Shown here in pieces: positions 52,999 to 61,936 of a stretch of 64,000 bases of DNA; positions within the stretch are counted from its first letter, which is position 1; each line of letters opens with the position of its first letter. The notes beneath the pieces were generated by a model that saw only the letters and a program-made list of their open reading frames with translations, had not been told where the DNA came from and did no database searches. Both the position numbers and the translations under genes were made by a program. The stretch comes from JAVHYG01 sp040390025 (lineage in GTDB: Bacteria; Pseudomonadota; Gammaproteobacteria; Diplorickettsiales; Diplorickettsiaceae): NCBI GenBank assembly GCA_040390025.1, contig JAZJZD010000012.1, forward strand, positions 16,670 through 80,669, read 5' to 3'.

Positions 52999-54570
52999 TT
53001 AGCAATAGCTCCGTCGATAAGCGTAACATAAGACGATTAATCCTACTAAAAAGATAATAGCTGGACAATCTCCGAAATAGACCCAAGGCGTTACACCACT
53101 ATTTTTAGTGACAAGACCAGTAAGTACAGCTATTTGAAAGGGTGGGAGTTGTGTTTGAATCTTTCCTTTTGGCGTTATAATTGCCGTCATTCCCGTATTA
53201 CTTAAAAATAGTAGAGAGCGGCCTGTCACTAACGCTTGAAACTGTCCAATTTGTAGGTGTTGTGCTAGGGCAAATGAATGGCCAAACCAAGCATCGTCAT
53301 TAATAGTTAATAATAATTGTGCCTTCGGCAATGTTTTTCGGACCAAATTAGGATAAGCTATTTCATAGCAAATAAAAGTGCCTAGATCTAAGTCGGCCAC
53401 TTTAAATGCAACTTGCTGCGCAGGTCCCGGTGAAAAACCAGACATAGGAATATCCAGTAAATTAAAAAGTCCTTGAGCCCAGGCGATCCACCAGGGAAGA
53501 TACTCCCCAAAAATTACAAGCTGTTGTTTGTAGTACGTAGCGTGGTCAACACCGAGGGCAATCATACCATTATAGTATTGAAAGCCCTTTTGAATAGGTA
53601 TACCGGTAATTAGTGTTGCTTTATGTCGTATGGCTTCTTTATTAAGCTGATTTAAAAATGGAAGCGCTTCCTGTTTTAAAATTGGGATGGCGGCTTCTGG
53701 CCAAATAATAAGCCGACTATGCCAATAAGCTTGTGTTAATTGCGTATAATCTCTTAATGAGGACTGAAGATATTCAGGTTCCCATTTTATGGCTTGTGGA
53801 ATATTGGCTTGAACAAGACTGACTTGTATGGGTTTTCCTACAGTCTTGGTCCAATGAATCGAGGTTAGTGCGTAACCTAAAGTCCAGAGAGCAATGAGCG
53901 TTATTAATGAAGTTAAAAAATGTGTATAGGGCTTCTTTTGCTGATTTAAGTTGGAGAGATTGAATGCAAAACACAGCAAATCTAGTAAAAGCGCTGAGCT
54001 TAAAGTTACCAAAAAGGCTAAGCTAAAACCTCCAACGAGTGGCGCGAAACCTGCGAGCGGCGAGTTAACTTGGCTTGTACCCAACAATAACCAGGGAAAA
54101 CCAGTGAAGATCCAACTTCTAAGCCATTCACTCAGAACCCACAGGCTCGGAAACACCAAGTAACGTTTAAGTCGATTGTTCTCTGGAAAAAAAAGATTAA
54201 AAACGTAGCCTTGTAGCGCTATAAATAAGGCTAAGATGAAAATAAATAATCCGGTAATCAGTAAGGATAAAAAAATCGATGTATGACCAAATACATGGAT
54301 ACTTATAAAAACCCAAGATACGCCGACAGCAAAAAAACCAATCCCAAAAAATAAGCCAATAGAAAAGGCGCGGCGCGGTGAGCAGTTTAACCACAATAAT
54401 AATAAAAAGGCAGGACAAATAATTGCTAAGGGATAGAGTGCAATGGGAGCAAAAGCCAGGGCTAACAGGCCACCTAAAATAAGGGCAGCCCATTCTTTAT
54501 AGCTTTTTCGAAAAAAATCGAATATTGGTTTCGAAAAATAGTCGTTATTGTAATTTTTAGTCAGGTTCAT
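52999..54570 (-). CDS. lnt: Apolipoprotein N-acyltransferase
   Basis: This inner-membrane enzyme adds the third acyl chain to lipoproteins. It has 523 residues. Six or more membrane segments occupy about 30-230, including WLRSWIFTGFPWLLLGTSQ. The periplasmic nitrilase-like domain carries the triad in LIIWPEAAIP (Glu), the KQQLVIFGEYLPWW region (Lys) and LGTFICYEIAYPN (Cys). A last membrane helix follows. It overlaps the sohB stop by one base. Confidence 0.95.
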   Translation of the reverse strand: MNLTKNYNNDYFSKPIFDFFRKSYKEWAALILGGLLALAFAPIALYPLAIICPAFLLLLWLNCSPRRAFSIGLFFGIGFFAVGVSWVFISIHVFGHTSIFLSLLITGLFIFILALFIALQGYVFNLFFPENNRLKRYLVFPSLWVLSEWLRSWIFTGFPWLLLGTSQVNSPLAGFAPLVGGFSLAFLVTLSSALLLDLLCFAFNLSNLNQQKKPYTHFLTSLITLIALWTLGYALTSIHWTKTVGKPIQVSLVQANIPQAIKWEPEYLQSSLRDYTQLTQAYWHSRLIIWPEAAIPILKQEALPFLNQLNKEAIRHKATLITGIPIQKGFQYYNGMIALGVDHATYYKQQLVIFGEYLPWWIAWAQGLFNLLDIPMSGFSPGPAQQVAFKVADLDLGTFICYEIAYPNLVRKTLPKAQLLLTINDDAWFGHSFALAQHLQIGQFQALVTGRSLLFLSNTGMTAIITPKGKIQTQLPPFQIAVLTGLVTKNSGVTPWVYFGDCPAIIFLVGLIVLCYAYRRSYC

Positions 54571-55559
54571 TAAAGCAAATCGAAGCTACTTGCTAACTGT
54601 GTAAGTTTTTCACTTAATTTTTCTGACATTGATTTTTTAGCAAGATATTGCAATTCGTAAATATTGGCTTGTCCGCTACTGGCTTGATTACTTAAGTAGT
54701 CGTCACTCGTTATCAGCTTATCAACCAAGTTTAATGAAAGCGCATCTTGAGCAAGCCAATGCGCACCCGTTGCGACTTCGTCAATATTAACGTCTTTTCT
54801 GTTTTTTTCGATAAAATCTTTAAATAAGCGGTGAATTTCTTCCAAGTCTTCTTGGGTTTTTTCACGTGCTTTTTGCGTATTTTCACCAAACATGGTCAAA
54901 GTACGTTTATATTCCCCAGCCGTTAAAAGTTCAAAATCAATATCTTTCTTCTTTAAAAAACGATGAAAATTAGGTAATTGTGCAACTACACCGATAGATC
55001 CAATAATGGCAAAGGGGGCCGCAAGAATTTTATCCGCAACACAGGCCATTAAATATCCACCGCTAGCCGCTATTTTATCGATAGAAACTGTTAAAGGGAT
55101 ACGTTTATCTTTTAGGCGTTGTAACTGTGAAGCAGCTAAACCATAAGGTGAAACCATTCCGCCACCACTTTCTAATTTTAGTACTACTTCATCTTGCGGG
55201 GTTGCTACTTGGGCGATGGCTGTAATTTCCTCTCTAAGGCTGTTGACAGCAGAGCCTTTAATATCACCTTGGAAGTTCAAAACAAAAACACGTTTTTTAA
55301 GCTGCTTGCTTTCTTTTTTAGATTTGATTTTTTTTTCTTTTGCAAATTTTTTTCGTTCCAGCTTCGTGAGTATTTCAGCATTGAGTGTATCTGCCAGTTC
55401 TTGATATTTTTTATTGAGTTTTTTAACGCAGAGTTTAAGTTTAGTTTGTTCTTTTGCTTTGCGTGCAATAGCAAATATGCCGCCCGTCAGGATTAGAATA
55501 GCCAGTACCACGGTGATTATTTTCAGCAAAAATTCGCTGTAGTGAAGGAGAAACGACAT
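54570..55559 (-). CDS. sohB: Inner-membrane protease SohB (S49 family)
   Basis: This signal-peptide-peptidase-like serine protease has 329 residues. An N-terminal membrane helix (about 10-30) and a Lys-rich coiled stretch (60-95) precede the S49 domain. VLNFQGDIKGSAV, LKLESGGGMVSPYGLAASQL and DKIAASGGYLMACVADKILA (catalytic Ser in AASGG, Lys dyad further on) match the family, as does LTAGEYKRTLTMFGENT. It is divergent from ccmA. Confidence 0.93.
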   Translation of the reverse strand: MSFLLHYSEFLLKIITVVLAILILTGGIFAIARKAKEQTKLKLCVKKLNKKYQELADTLNAEILTKLERKKFAKEKKIKSKKESKQLKKRVFVLNFQGDIKGSAVNSLREEITAIAQVATPQDEVVLKLESGGGMVSPYGLAASQLQRLKDKRIPLTVSIDKIAASGGYLMACVADKILAAPFAIIGSIGVVAQLPNFHRFLKKKDIDFELLTAGEYKRTLTMFGENTQKAREKTQEDLEEIHRLFKDFIEKNRKDVNIDEVATGAHWLAQDALSLNLVDKLITSDDYLSNQASSGQANIYELQYLAKKSMSEKLSEKLTQLASSFDLL

Positions 55560-55684
55560 GTAAGTACCCTAGTAGTGTAATAATAGTGTGAGAAACGATG
55601 GCGTAGATTATCTAATGAAATTCACTATTTGTCATGTTATTCTACGCCAACTATCTTGCAGAACCATCGTATTCAAGTCTAACT

Positions 55685-56344
55685 ATGGCACTAGCAGTGA
55701 ATGGACTCAGCTATGAGCGTAACAAAAAATTACTTTTTACTAATTTGGCTTTCCAGGTTTGTCCAGGCGAAGCATTGCATATTATTGGACCTAATGGTGC
55801 CGGAAAAACGAGTTTATTACAGGTTTTAACAGGTCTTGTTCGTCCTTTGCATGGAGATATCCTATGGAATGATGTTTGTATTCATAATTCTCAGCTGTTT
55901 CAAAAGACTTTATTATACATTAGCCATAAGTTGGGTATGAAAGGTGTGCTTACGCCGGTTGAGAACCTTTATTTATTTTTAGTAAGGCGGGGCTTAAGGA
56001 TTGGTAACCGATCAATCAATCAACTAAAACAAGCTGCCAAAGAAAATATAGTCAACGTATTAGAAAAATTGAATTTAACGCCTTATTCAGAGCGTTTGAC
56101 GAATTCACTTTCAATAGGTCAGCAGCGACGTTTGGCATTAGCTAAACTCTTGTTGATTAAATCGGATTGTTGGATATTGGATGAACCTTTTACTGCCTTA
56201 GATAGTAAAGGCATTGACTTTTTTTCTTTAGTAATAAAAGAACAGTTATATCAGGGTGGGATTGTTATTTTCACAAGTCATCAAGCTTCTACTTTATCAA
56301 ATATAGATATAAAAACTCTTTTTTTGGCACATGGTGGTGTTTAA
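55685..56344 (+). CDS. ccmA: Heme exporter ATP-binding protein CcmA
   Basis: This ATPase of the CcmABCD complex releases holo-CcmE in cytochrome c maturation. The ATG at 55685 gives 219 residues starting MALAVNGLSYERNKK; upstream in-frame ATGs are rejected because the family begins here. Walker A GPNGAGKTS, signature LSIGQQRRLALAKLL and Walker B CWILDEPFTALD are intact. ccmB starts 14 bases before its stop. Confidence 0.92.
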   Translation: MALAVNGLSYERNKKLLFTNLAFQVCPGEALHIIGPNGAGKTSLLQVLTGLVRPLHGDILWNDVCIHNSQLFQKTLLYISHKLGMKGVLTPVENLYLFLVRRGLRIGNRSINQLKQAAKENIVNVLEKLNLTPYSERLTNSLSIGQQRRLALAKLLLIKSDCWILDEPFTALDSKGIDFFSLVIKEQLYQGGIVIFTSHQASTLSNIDIKTLFLAHGGV

Positions 56345-57026
56345 TACATTTTTTTTGTTAAATATAATCAGCTGTTTACGCTGCGAGTTATTAAGTGTTT
56401 GTCGCCACTACCAAGATATACTTTATCCCTTATTATTTTTAATAATAGCCGCCGTTTTATTTCCTTTAAGCATTAATGCAGACCCAATGTTATTGGAAAA
56501 AGTAGCCGCGGGTATTTTTTGGGTTATTGTTTTATTTTTGTCGGTATTAATGTTAGAACAATTGTTTCGTGAAGATTGGCAAGAGGGGGAGTTGGAACAG
56601 TTAAGCTTAACGCCAAACTATCTATTAATGACACTATTTATTAAATTAACAGTATTTAGTTTTGTGGTTGCGGTACCATTAACTGTTATGACACCGATTT
56701 TAAGTTTGGCTTTATATATCCCGCTGTCAGCATTAAAAACATTAGTGGTGAGCTTATGGTTAGGAATTCCCACGCTTATTTTTTTAGGCGGTATTGGGCG
56801 TGTATTAACATTAGGCTTGCGTCATAGTAGCTTATTAATCATTTTATTGGTGTTACCTTTTTATATTCCAGTGCTGATTTTTGCCAGTAGTGCTGTTTCA
56901 TTAGTAAGTATTGGATTGGCGCCGAATGCATCTCTAGCATGGCTTGGCGTATTGATGATACTCAGTATTACTTTTTCTCCTTTTGTGATCAGTGGTGTAA
57001 TACGTTTAGGAATAGTTACACACTAA
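56331..57026 (+). CDS. ccmB: Heme exporter permease CcmB
   Basis: This inner-membrane protein (231 residues, six hydrophobic segments) is the transmembrane partner of CcmA. LLFLIIAAVLFPLSINADP near residue 35, AAGIFWVIVLFLSVLMLEQLF near 62 and FREDWQEGELEQLSLTP near 83 are family hallmarks. It lies between ccmA (overlap) and ccmC (43-base gap). Confidence 0.92.
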   Translation: MVVFNTFFLLNIISCLRCELLSVCRHYQDILYPLLFLIIAAVLFPLSINADPMLLEKVAAGIFWVIVLFLSVLMLEQLFREDWQEGELEQLSLTPNYLLMTLFIKLTVFSFVVAVPLTVMTPILSLALYIPLSALKTLVVSLWLGIPTLIFLGGIGRVLTLGLRHSSLLIILLVLPFYIPVLIFASSAVSLVSIGLAPNASLAWLGVLMILSITFSPFVISGVIRLGIVTH

Positions 57027-57069
57027 TTTTAGAAAATAGTAATTTTAATATTGTGTTAAGGAAAAGTAG

Positions 57070-57777
57070 GTGAAAATGATGCGCTTTATTTCAATTAAAC
57101 ATTTTGATCGTTTGGCTAGGCGTCTTATCCCTATTTTAGCCACTTTTACGATTGTTTTAATTGTATATGGCAGTATTGGTGGTTTACATTTAGCTCCGGC
57201 TGATTATCAACAAGGTGATGCCTTTCGTATTATTTATGTGCATGTCCCAAGTGCACTTTTATCTTTGCTAATTTATTTACTAACAGGAATTGCAGCGGCA
57301 ATAGGATTAGTTTTTCGTATTAAGTTATTTGATATGCTTGTTTCAGGTAGTTTACTTCTAGGCGCTTGGTTTACCTTTTTAGCGTTAGTTACGGGGTGTA
57401 TATGGGCAAAGCCCATGTGGGGAACTTGGTGGGTCTGGGATGCACGTTTAACTTCAGAATTAATTTTATTATTTTTATATTTAGGCGTGATTGCTTTACG
57501 TGTAGCAATTCCTGAACCTAGGATTGCTGCGCAGGCAAGTGCTGTGCTATTAATGTTGGGTTTGGTAAATCTGCCCATTATCCATTATTCTGTTTACTGG
57601 TGGAATACTTTACATCAAGGCTCCAGTATTCGTTTACTAGGACCCTCGTTGATTTCGCCGCCTATGTTATATCCACTTTTTGCAATGATATTTGCTTTTG
57701 TCACATATTATTTTCTTATTGTTTTATTACATGTGCGTTGTGAAATTTTAGAGAAAGAGACTAGATTGTATTCTTGA
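57070..57777 (+). CDS. ccmC: Heme exporter/handling protein CcmC
   Basis: This membrane protein presents heme to CcmE. It has 235 residues with six hydrophobic segments. The tryptophan-rich periplasmic motif is WGTWWVWDARLTSELIL near residue 118, flanked by conserved His in YVHVPSAL and in IIHYSVYWWNTLHQG. The GTG at 57070 or the ATGs at 57076/57079 may be used. The next gene is on the opposite strand, so ccmDEFGH are not here. Confidence 0.93.
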   Translation: MKMMRFISIKHFDRLARRLIPILATFTIVLIVYGSIGGLHLAPADYQQGDAFRIIYVHVPSALLSLLIYLLTGIAAAIGLVFRIKLFDMLVSGSLLLGAWFTFLALVTGCIWAKPMWGTWWVWDARLTSELILLFLYLGVIALRVAIPEPRIAAQASAVLLMLGLVNLPIIHYSVYWWNTLHQGSSIRLLGPSLISPPMLYPLFAMIFAFVTYYFLIVLLHVRCEILEKETRLYS

Positions 57778-57793
57778 TTCAATAATAATTTTT

Positions 57794-59026
57794 TTATTGG
57801 CATGGAGTTGGTCCGGGAAATGCGGGGTTTGCATAAATGGAATCATAATTTGTATCTATAATTGGTAGTTTAGATTGCCAAAATCCTGTGGATATATAAT
57901 TTAATGCAGTTAAAGGTTTGTATATAATTTTTTTTTCTTTCCAGGTTTCGGGAAAATAGGAATTAATTAATAGCTGTTGAGCAAATGTTTGTGCATAAAT
58001 TTGTATAAGGTCTTTAATATAGCGAATGAAAAATTCTTGTTGTAACTTAGTCTCTAGAGTTTTACAAAGCAATTCAAAGGCCATGCTTAAGGAGGAGAAT
58101 GTATTACTCGCTGATTGCCATTGCGGCGTAATGAATCTAGCTTTCAAATTTTCTTCTTTCTGACATTCTTGGATCATGTTTTTTACAATATCATAGAAAT
58201 CCTTTTTTTGTAGTGAGCATTTTAAGTCTTTGAAATATTGAACAAATGTTTCTAGCCAGAATTGATTTAAGTTTTTGTTGGGTTGTTCTTTTGCTTGTCT
58301 CTTAAATAATGACCAAAAATTCTTAAATCTTGTTTCTAGAAATACTTCGAGTTTCTCTTGGTGTGCATAATCACATGCGTGTGTTTTTGCTAACAAAATA
58401 CTTAGTAATTTAATAAAATTGGTATCAGTGATGCAATGGTGTAATTTGTTTTTTGTTTTATTGATTTTTCTGTGCTCACTGGCCAATTTCAAGCCACAGC
58501 GCGTGATGCCGCCTGAACATTCATTCAAAATAGGCACGGGAATAAAATAAAATAAGTAGGAAAATAAGCTGGCTAATTTAGTAAGTTTATTTTTTGAAAA
58601 CACAAAATTTTGCCCTTGATCGGTATCGATAAGTTGGTAAGTTTGTATTTTTCCAGCTAATTTATTGTAAAAAAAATGATAGGCACGATAGGTGCAATAC
58701 TTAGATTCATCACTCACATCGTCAATAAATTTTTCATAAAGTAAATCAACTTTATTGCTTTTTAAATAAATGCGTAAAAATGAAGCTAGCTTCATTTTTA
58801 ATTGGATTTCTGCTAATGACGGGTTTGTATAAAAAAACAGATTTGTGTTTTCCAGTTCGGAATTAAATTTTTTTATTCGTTTATAAGATATTTTTTTTCT
58901 TAAGCTAGGCTTAATTTTTTTATTTTTTTTTACTGACGCTATAATTTTTTTACTTTTTAAAATAACTGGAATTGTTTCTTTATCCTCGTGGTTTAAATGT
59001 AATAACAATTTATTTAATTTTCTCAT
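57794..59026 (-). CDS. Unknown protein, effector-like
   Basis: I do not recognise this 410-residue protein. It has a very basic, Lys-rich N-terminus (SKKIIASVKKNKKIKPSLRK region), a mostly helical body and one moderately hydrophobic stretch around residue 150-165 (LASLFSYLFYFIPVPIL). No signal peptide, catalytic motif or repeat is obvious. Codon use is AT-rich, with poly-A/T runs. AAGGAA precedes the ATG. It stands alone between ccmC (convergent, 16 bases) and a repeat cluster, as the other presumed effectors do. A Dot/Icm-type substrate is a guess. Confidence 0.6.
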   Translation of the reverse strand: MRKLNKLLLHLNHEDKETIPVILKSKKIIASVKKNKKIKPSLRKKISYKRIKKFNSELENTNLFFYTNPSLAEIQLKMKLASFLRIYLKSNKVDLLYEKFIDDVSDESKYCTYRAYHFFYNKLAGKIQTYQLIDTDQGQNFVFSKNKLTKLASLFSYLFYFIPVPILNECSGGITRCGLKLASEHRKINKTKNKLHHCITDTNFIKLLSILLAKTHACDYAHQEKLEVFLETRFKNFWSLFKRQAKEQPNKNLNQFWLETFVQYFKDLKCSLQKKDFYDIVKNMIQECQKEENLKARFITPQWQSASNTFSSLSMAFELLCKTLETKLQQEFFIRYIKDLIQIYAQTFAQQLLINSYFPETWKEKKIIYKPLTALNYISTGFWQSKLPIIDTNYDSIYANPAFPGPTPCQ

Positions 59027-59109
59027 TTGATAATTCCTTATTTATTTTTTTTTATGTTTTATACATATTAACATTAAATAATTTTTTTTAAAAAATATTT
59101 ATTTAATAT

Positions 59110-59300
59110 CGGCTCAGGCCAAAATAGTTTCATTTACTTCCATGCTCTGTCATCTTACGGTGGAAATTTTTGAGGGAGTTACGATCCTCCCTTTGAATGA
59201 CGGAAATCAGCTTAGCTTTTACCCGTCATGTGATCGGATATACGTTCGTCGTAAATTTGAAGGATTCGCAATTTCAAGTACGAGCGGTATAACTTAAGGA
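59110..59300 (-). repeat. Intergenic palindromic repeat, copy 5 (reverse orientation)
   Basis: On the minus strand it reads TTATACCGCTCGTACTTGAA, TTGCGAATCCTTC, then ATATCCGATCACATGACGGG and CCGTCATTCAAAGGGAGGAT, aligning with copy 1 (5138-5250) over its whole first part. The segment has the hairpin GGGAGG/CCTCCC. The 59027-59488 gap is filled by this copy, AT-rich promoter-like DNA (59027-59100) and the element at 59317. Confidence 0.7.
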
Positions 59301-59316
59301 AAATTGAGGGTAAACT

Positions 59317-59462
59317 AGGGCGTGTCGTCATTTGGCACGATGATGGTCATAAAGCGTGTTTTTTCGAGTCGCGTAACGGAGCATACTTAGCGTATGCGAG
59401 TAACGAAACACAGAAAAAACACGCTTTATGCCTCATCCGCGCTGAATGACGATATACCCTAA
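59317..59462. mobile_element. MITE-like 146-bp hairpin element
   Basis: The ends are imperfectly complementary, TAGGGCGTGTCGTCAT and ATGACGATATACCCTA. Inside are exact 18-base arms, CATAAAGCGTGTTTTTTC (59349-59366) and GAAAAAACACGCTTTATG (59414-59431). The apex is another hairpin, GCATAC/GTATGC (59382-59398). A related half-element is at 31003-31064. No transposase is present. It is AT-bounded (TA at both ends), which may reflect a TA target site. Confidence 0.65.
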
Positions 59463-59488
59463 TGATTTTTACTTTACGATATTAAATT

Positions 59489-60319
59489 ATGAAGTTGCTT
59501 AATTTTGAAGTGGGCTTAGATAAACCTTTTTTTTTGATAGCAGGCCCTTGTGTAGTTGAGAGCGAAGAGCTGGCAATGAATACGGCGAGAGAACTCAAGG
59601 AAATAACGCAGCGGCTAAATATTCCTTTTATTTATAAATCCTCTTTTGATAAGGCTAATCGTTCTTCAAGTCAGAGTTTTCGCGGTTTGGGTTTAGAAGA
59701 AGGATTGCGTATTTTAGCAAAAGTTAAAAAAGAGGTGGGTGTGCCCATTCTTACCGATGTGCATGATGATACGCCTTTAGATAAGGTTGCTGCCGTTGTT
59801 GATATTTTACAGACACCGGCATTTTTATGCCGACAAACTAACTTTATTCAAAAAGTGGTAATGCAGGGTTTACCGGTTAATATTAAAAAAGGTCAATTTC
59901 TTTCACCTTGGGAAATGAAAAACGTGGTAGAAAAGGCGAAGGCAGTCAGTAAGGAATTAATCATGGTTTGTGAACGCGGTGTTTCTTTTGGATACAATAA
60001 TCTTGTTTCAGATATGCGTTCGCTTGCTGTAATGCGCGAAACAGGATGCCCTGTCGTTTTTGACGCGACGCATTCCGTACAATTGCCAGGAAAAGAAGGA
60101 GGACGATCCGGTGGTCAACGGGAGTTTGTGCCGGTTTTAGCACGTGCAGCGGTCGCGGTGGGGATTTCTGGACTTTTTATGGAAACACATCCTAAGCCGG
60201 AAGAAGCTTTGAGTGATGGGCCTAATTCCTGGCCTTTAGCCAAAATGGAAGAATTATTGAAGACCTTGAAAGGTTTAGATGAGCTTGTTAAAAAAACAAC
60301 ACTGCTAGAAACTATTTAG
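59489..60319 (+). CDS. kdsA: 3-deoxy-D-manno-octulosonate 8-phosphate synthase
   Basis: This enzyme condenses PEP and arabinose 5-phosphate to make Kdo8P for LPS inner core. It has 276 residues. FFLIAGPCVVESEELA at the N-terminus, KSSFDKANRSS near residue 52, ILTDVHDD near 88, QTNFIQKV, VCERGVSFGYNNLVSDMRSL and FDATHSVQLPG near 190 are intact. LPS synthesis is consistent with lptE in the window. It lies 17 bases before eno. Confidence 0.96.
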   Translation: MKLLNFEVGLDKPFFLIAGPCVVESEELAMNTARELKEITQRLNIPFIYKSSFDKANRSSSQSFRGLGLEEGLRILAKVKKEVGVPILTDVHDDTPLDKVAAVVDILQTPAFLCRQTNFIQKVVMQGLPVNIKKGQFLSPWEMKNVVEKAKAVSKELIMVCERGVSFGYNNLVSDMRSLAVMRETGCPVVFDATHSVQLPGKEGGRSGGQREFVPVLARAAVAVGISGLFMETHPKPEEALSDGPNSWPLAKMEELLKTLKGLDELVKKTTLLETI

Positions 60320-60336
60320 AAATATAGGTTACCCAT

Positions 60337-61638
60337 ATGTCAAAAATTAAATCCATCACAGCTTATGAAATTTTAGATTCGCGTGGGAATCCAACCATTG
60401 AAGCAGAGATAAGTTTGGACACGGGGGTTAAAGCAAGTGCCTGTGTTCCTTCCGGTGCGTCTACCGGTTCGGCCGAAGCATTGGAGTTACGGGATGCAGA
60501 TCCGAAACGTTATGGCGGCAAAGGTGTATTAAGAGCGGTAGAACATGTGAATACAACAATCCGAAAACACCTAGTCGGAAAAGAAGTCGATGATCAAGCA
60601 AGTTTGGATAAAGAAATGATTCAGCTAGATGGCTCGCCTAATAAGAAAAATTTAGGGGCCAATGCAATTTTGTCTGTTTCTTTAGCGATTGCTAAAACAG
60701 CTGCTTTAAACCGAGGTGAAGATTTATATGAATATTTTGCTAGACTAATAGGACATAAGCCGGCTGGGCAATTTATTTTGCCTGTACCCATGATGAATAT
60801 TATTAATGGGGGTATGCATGCCGATAATGATCTGGCTATTCAAGAGTTTATGGTGTTACCGATAGGCGCCTCTTCTTTTAGCGAGGCATTACGTGCTGGC
60901 GTAGAAATTTTCCATACATTAAAGAGCTATCTTAAACAAAAAGGGTTTAATACAAATGTGGGCGATGAAGGTGGATTTGCCCCCAATTTACGATCCCATA
61001 ATGAAGCGCTAGAGTGTATTTTAGTGGCAATTGAAAAAGCGGGATATAAAGCGGGTAAAGATATTTATATAGGTTTGGATGCGGCAAGTACAGAGTTTTA
61101 TAAAAACGGAGAATATTGTTTCGAAGGTCAAAAATTAAATAGTGAAAAATGGGTTTCTTATTTAGAGGGGTTAGCAAACCAATATCCAATTGTTAGCATA
61201 GAAGATGGCATGGCAGAGGATGATAAAGAAGGATGGGAACAACTAACCCAGCGGCTTGGAAAAAAACTGCAATTGGTAGGCGATGATTTATTTGTTACTA
61301 ATCCTGAGCTATTTAAAAAAGGTATTGAAAATCACTTGGCCAACGCTATTCTGATTAAGTTTAATCAAATTGGCACTTTAACGGAAACATTGCAAACTAT
61401 CGCTATTGCAAAAGAAAATAATTATGCGGCTATCATCTCGCATCGCTCAGGAGAAACAGAAGATACGACGATTGCAGATTTAGCTGTTGGAACAGGGGTT
61501 GGTCAGATAAAAACGGGTTCTACTTGTCGTACGGATCGTACGGCTAAATATAATCGTTTATTACGTATTGAAACCAAACTTAAAAATAAAGCTATTTATG
61601 CCGGACGTTCAGTTTTTTCTAAATTTTTAACGCATTAA
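60337..61638 (+). CDS. eno: Enolase
   Basis: This glycolytic enzyme converts 2-phosphoglycerate to PEP and is an RNA degradosome partner in some species. It has 433 residues (E. coli 432). AYEILDSRGNPTIEAE, PSGASTGSAEALELRD, NIINGGMHADNDLAIQEFM, GDEGGFAPNL, SIEDGMAEDD, LVGDDLFVTN and ISHRSGETEDTTIADLAV are all present. The kdsA-eno-ftsB order is conserved in the class. Confidence 0.97.
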   Translation: MSKIKSITAYEILDSRGNPTIEAEISLDTGVKASACVPSGASTGSAEALELRDADPKRYGGKGVLRAVEHVNTTIRKHLVGKEVDDQASLDKEMIQLDGSPNKKNLGANAILSVSLAIAKTAALNRGEDLYEYFARLIGHKPAGQFILPVPMMNIINGGMHADNDLAIQEFMVLPIGASSFSEALRAGVEIFHTLKSYLKQKGFNTNVGDEGGFAPNLRSHNEALECILVAIEKAGYKAGKDIYIGLDAASTEFYKNGEYCFEGQKLNSEKWVSYLEGLANQYPIVSIEDGMAEDDKEGWEQLTQRLGKKLQLVGDDLFVTNPELFKKGIENHLANAILIKFNQIGTLTETLQTIAIAKENNYAAIISHRSGETEDTTIADLAVGTGVGQIKTGSTCRTDRTAKYNRLLRIETKLKNKAIYAGRSVFSKFLTH

Positions 61639-61642
61639 ACCC

Positions 61643-61936
61643 ATGAAACCGTTTATTGTTGTATTAACAATACTTTTTTTAGCGTTGCAGTATAAGCTAT
61701 GGTTTGAGCCTGACGGTCTTTGGCGCGTACAGCGCCTTAAACAAGAAATAACGAAACAAACGAAACAAAATTTGCAATTAAGTCACCGAAATGAGGCGCT
61801 AGTTGCTGAAATTAAGGATCTTAAAGTGGGTCAAACGGCTCTAGAGGCGCATGCACGGAGTGATTTAAATATGATAAAGCCAGACGAGCTATTTTATTTG
61901 GTTGTAGACAAAGATAAAAAAAATAAATCGAGTTAA
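61643..61936 (+). CDS. ftsB: Cell division protein FtsB
   Basis: This small bitopic divisome protein (97 residues) forms the FtsQLB complex. One N-terminal membrane helix (about 4-20) is followed by a short linker LWFEPDGLWRVQRLKQEI and a coiled coil (about 30-65), then the conserved DLKVGQTALEAHARSDLNMIKPDELFY region (key blocks ALEAHARSDL and KPDELFY). It starts four bases after the eno stop and overlaps the convergent HTH gene by four bases. Confidence 0.94.
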   Translation: MKPFIVVLTILFLALQYKLWFEPDGLWRVQRLKQEITKQTKQNLQLSHRNEALVAEIKDLKVGQTALEAHARSDLNMIKPDELFYLVVDKDKKNKSS

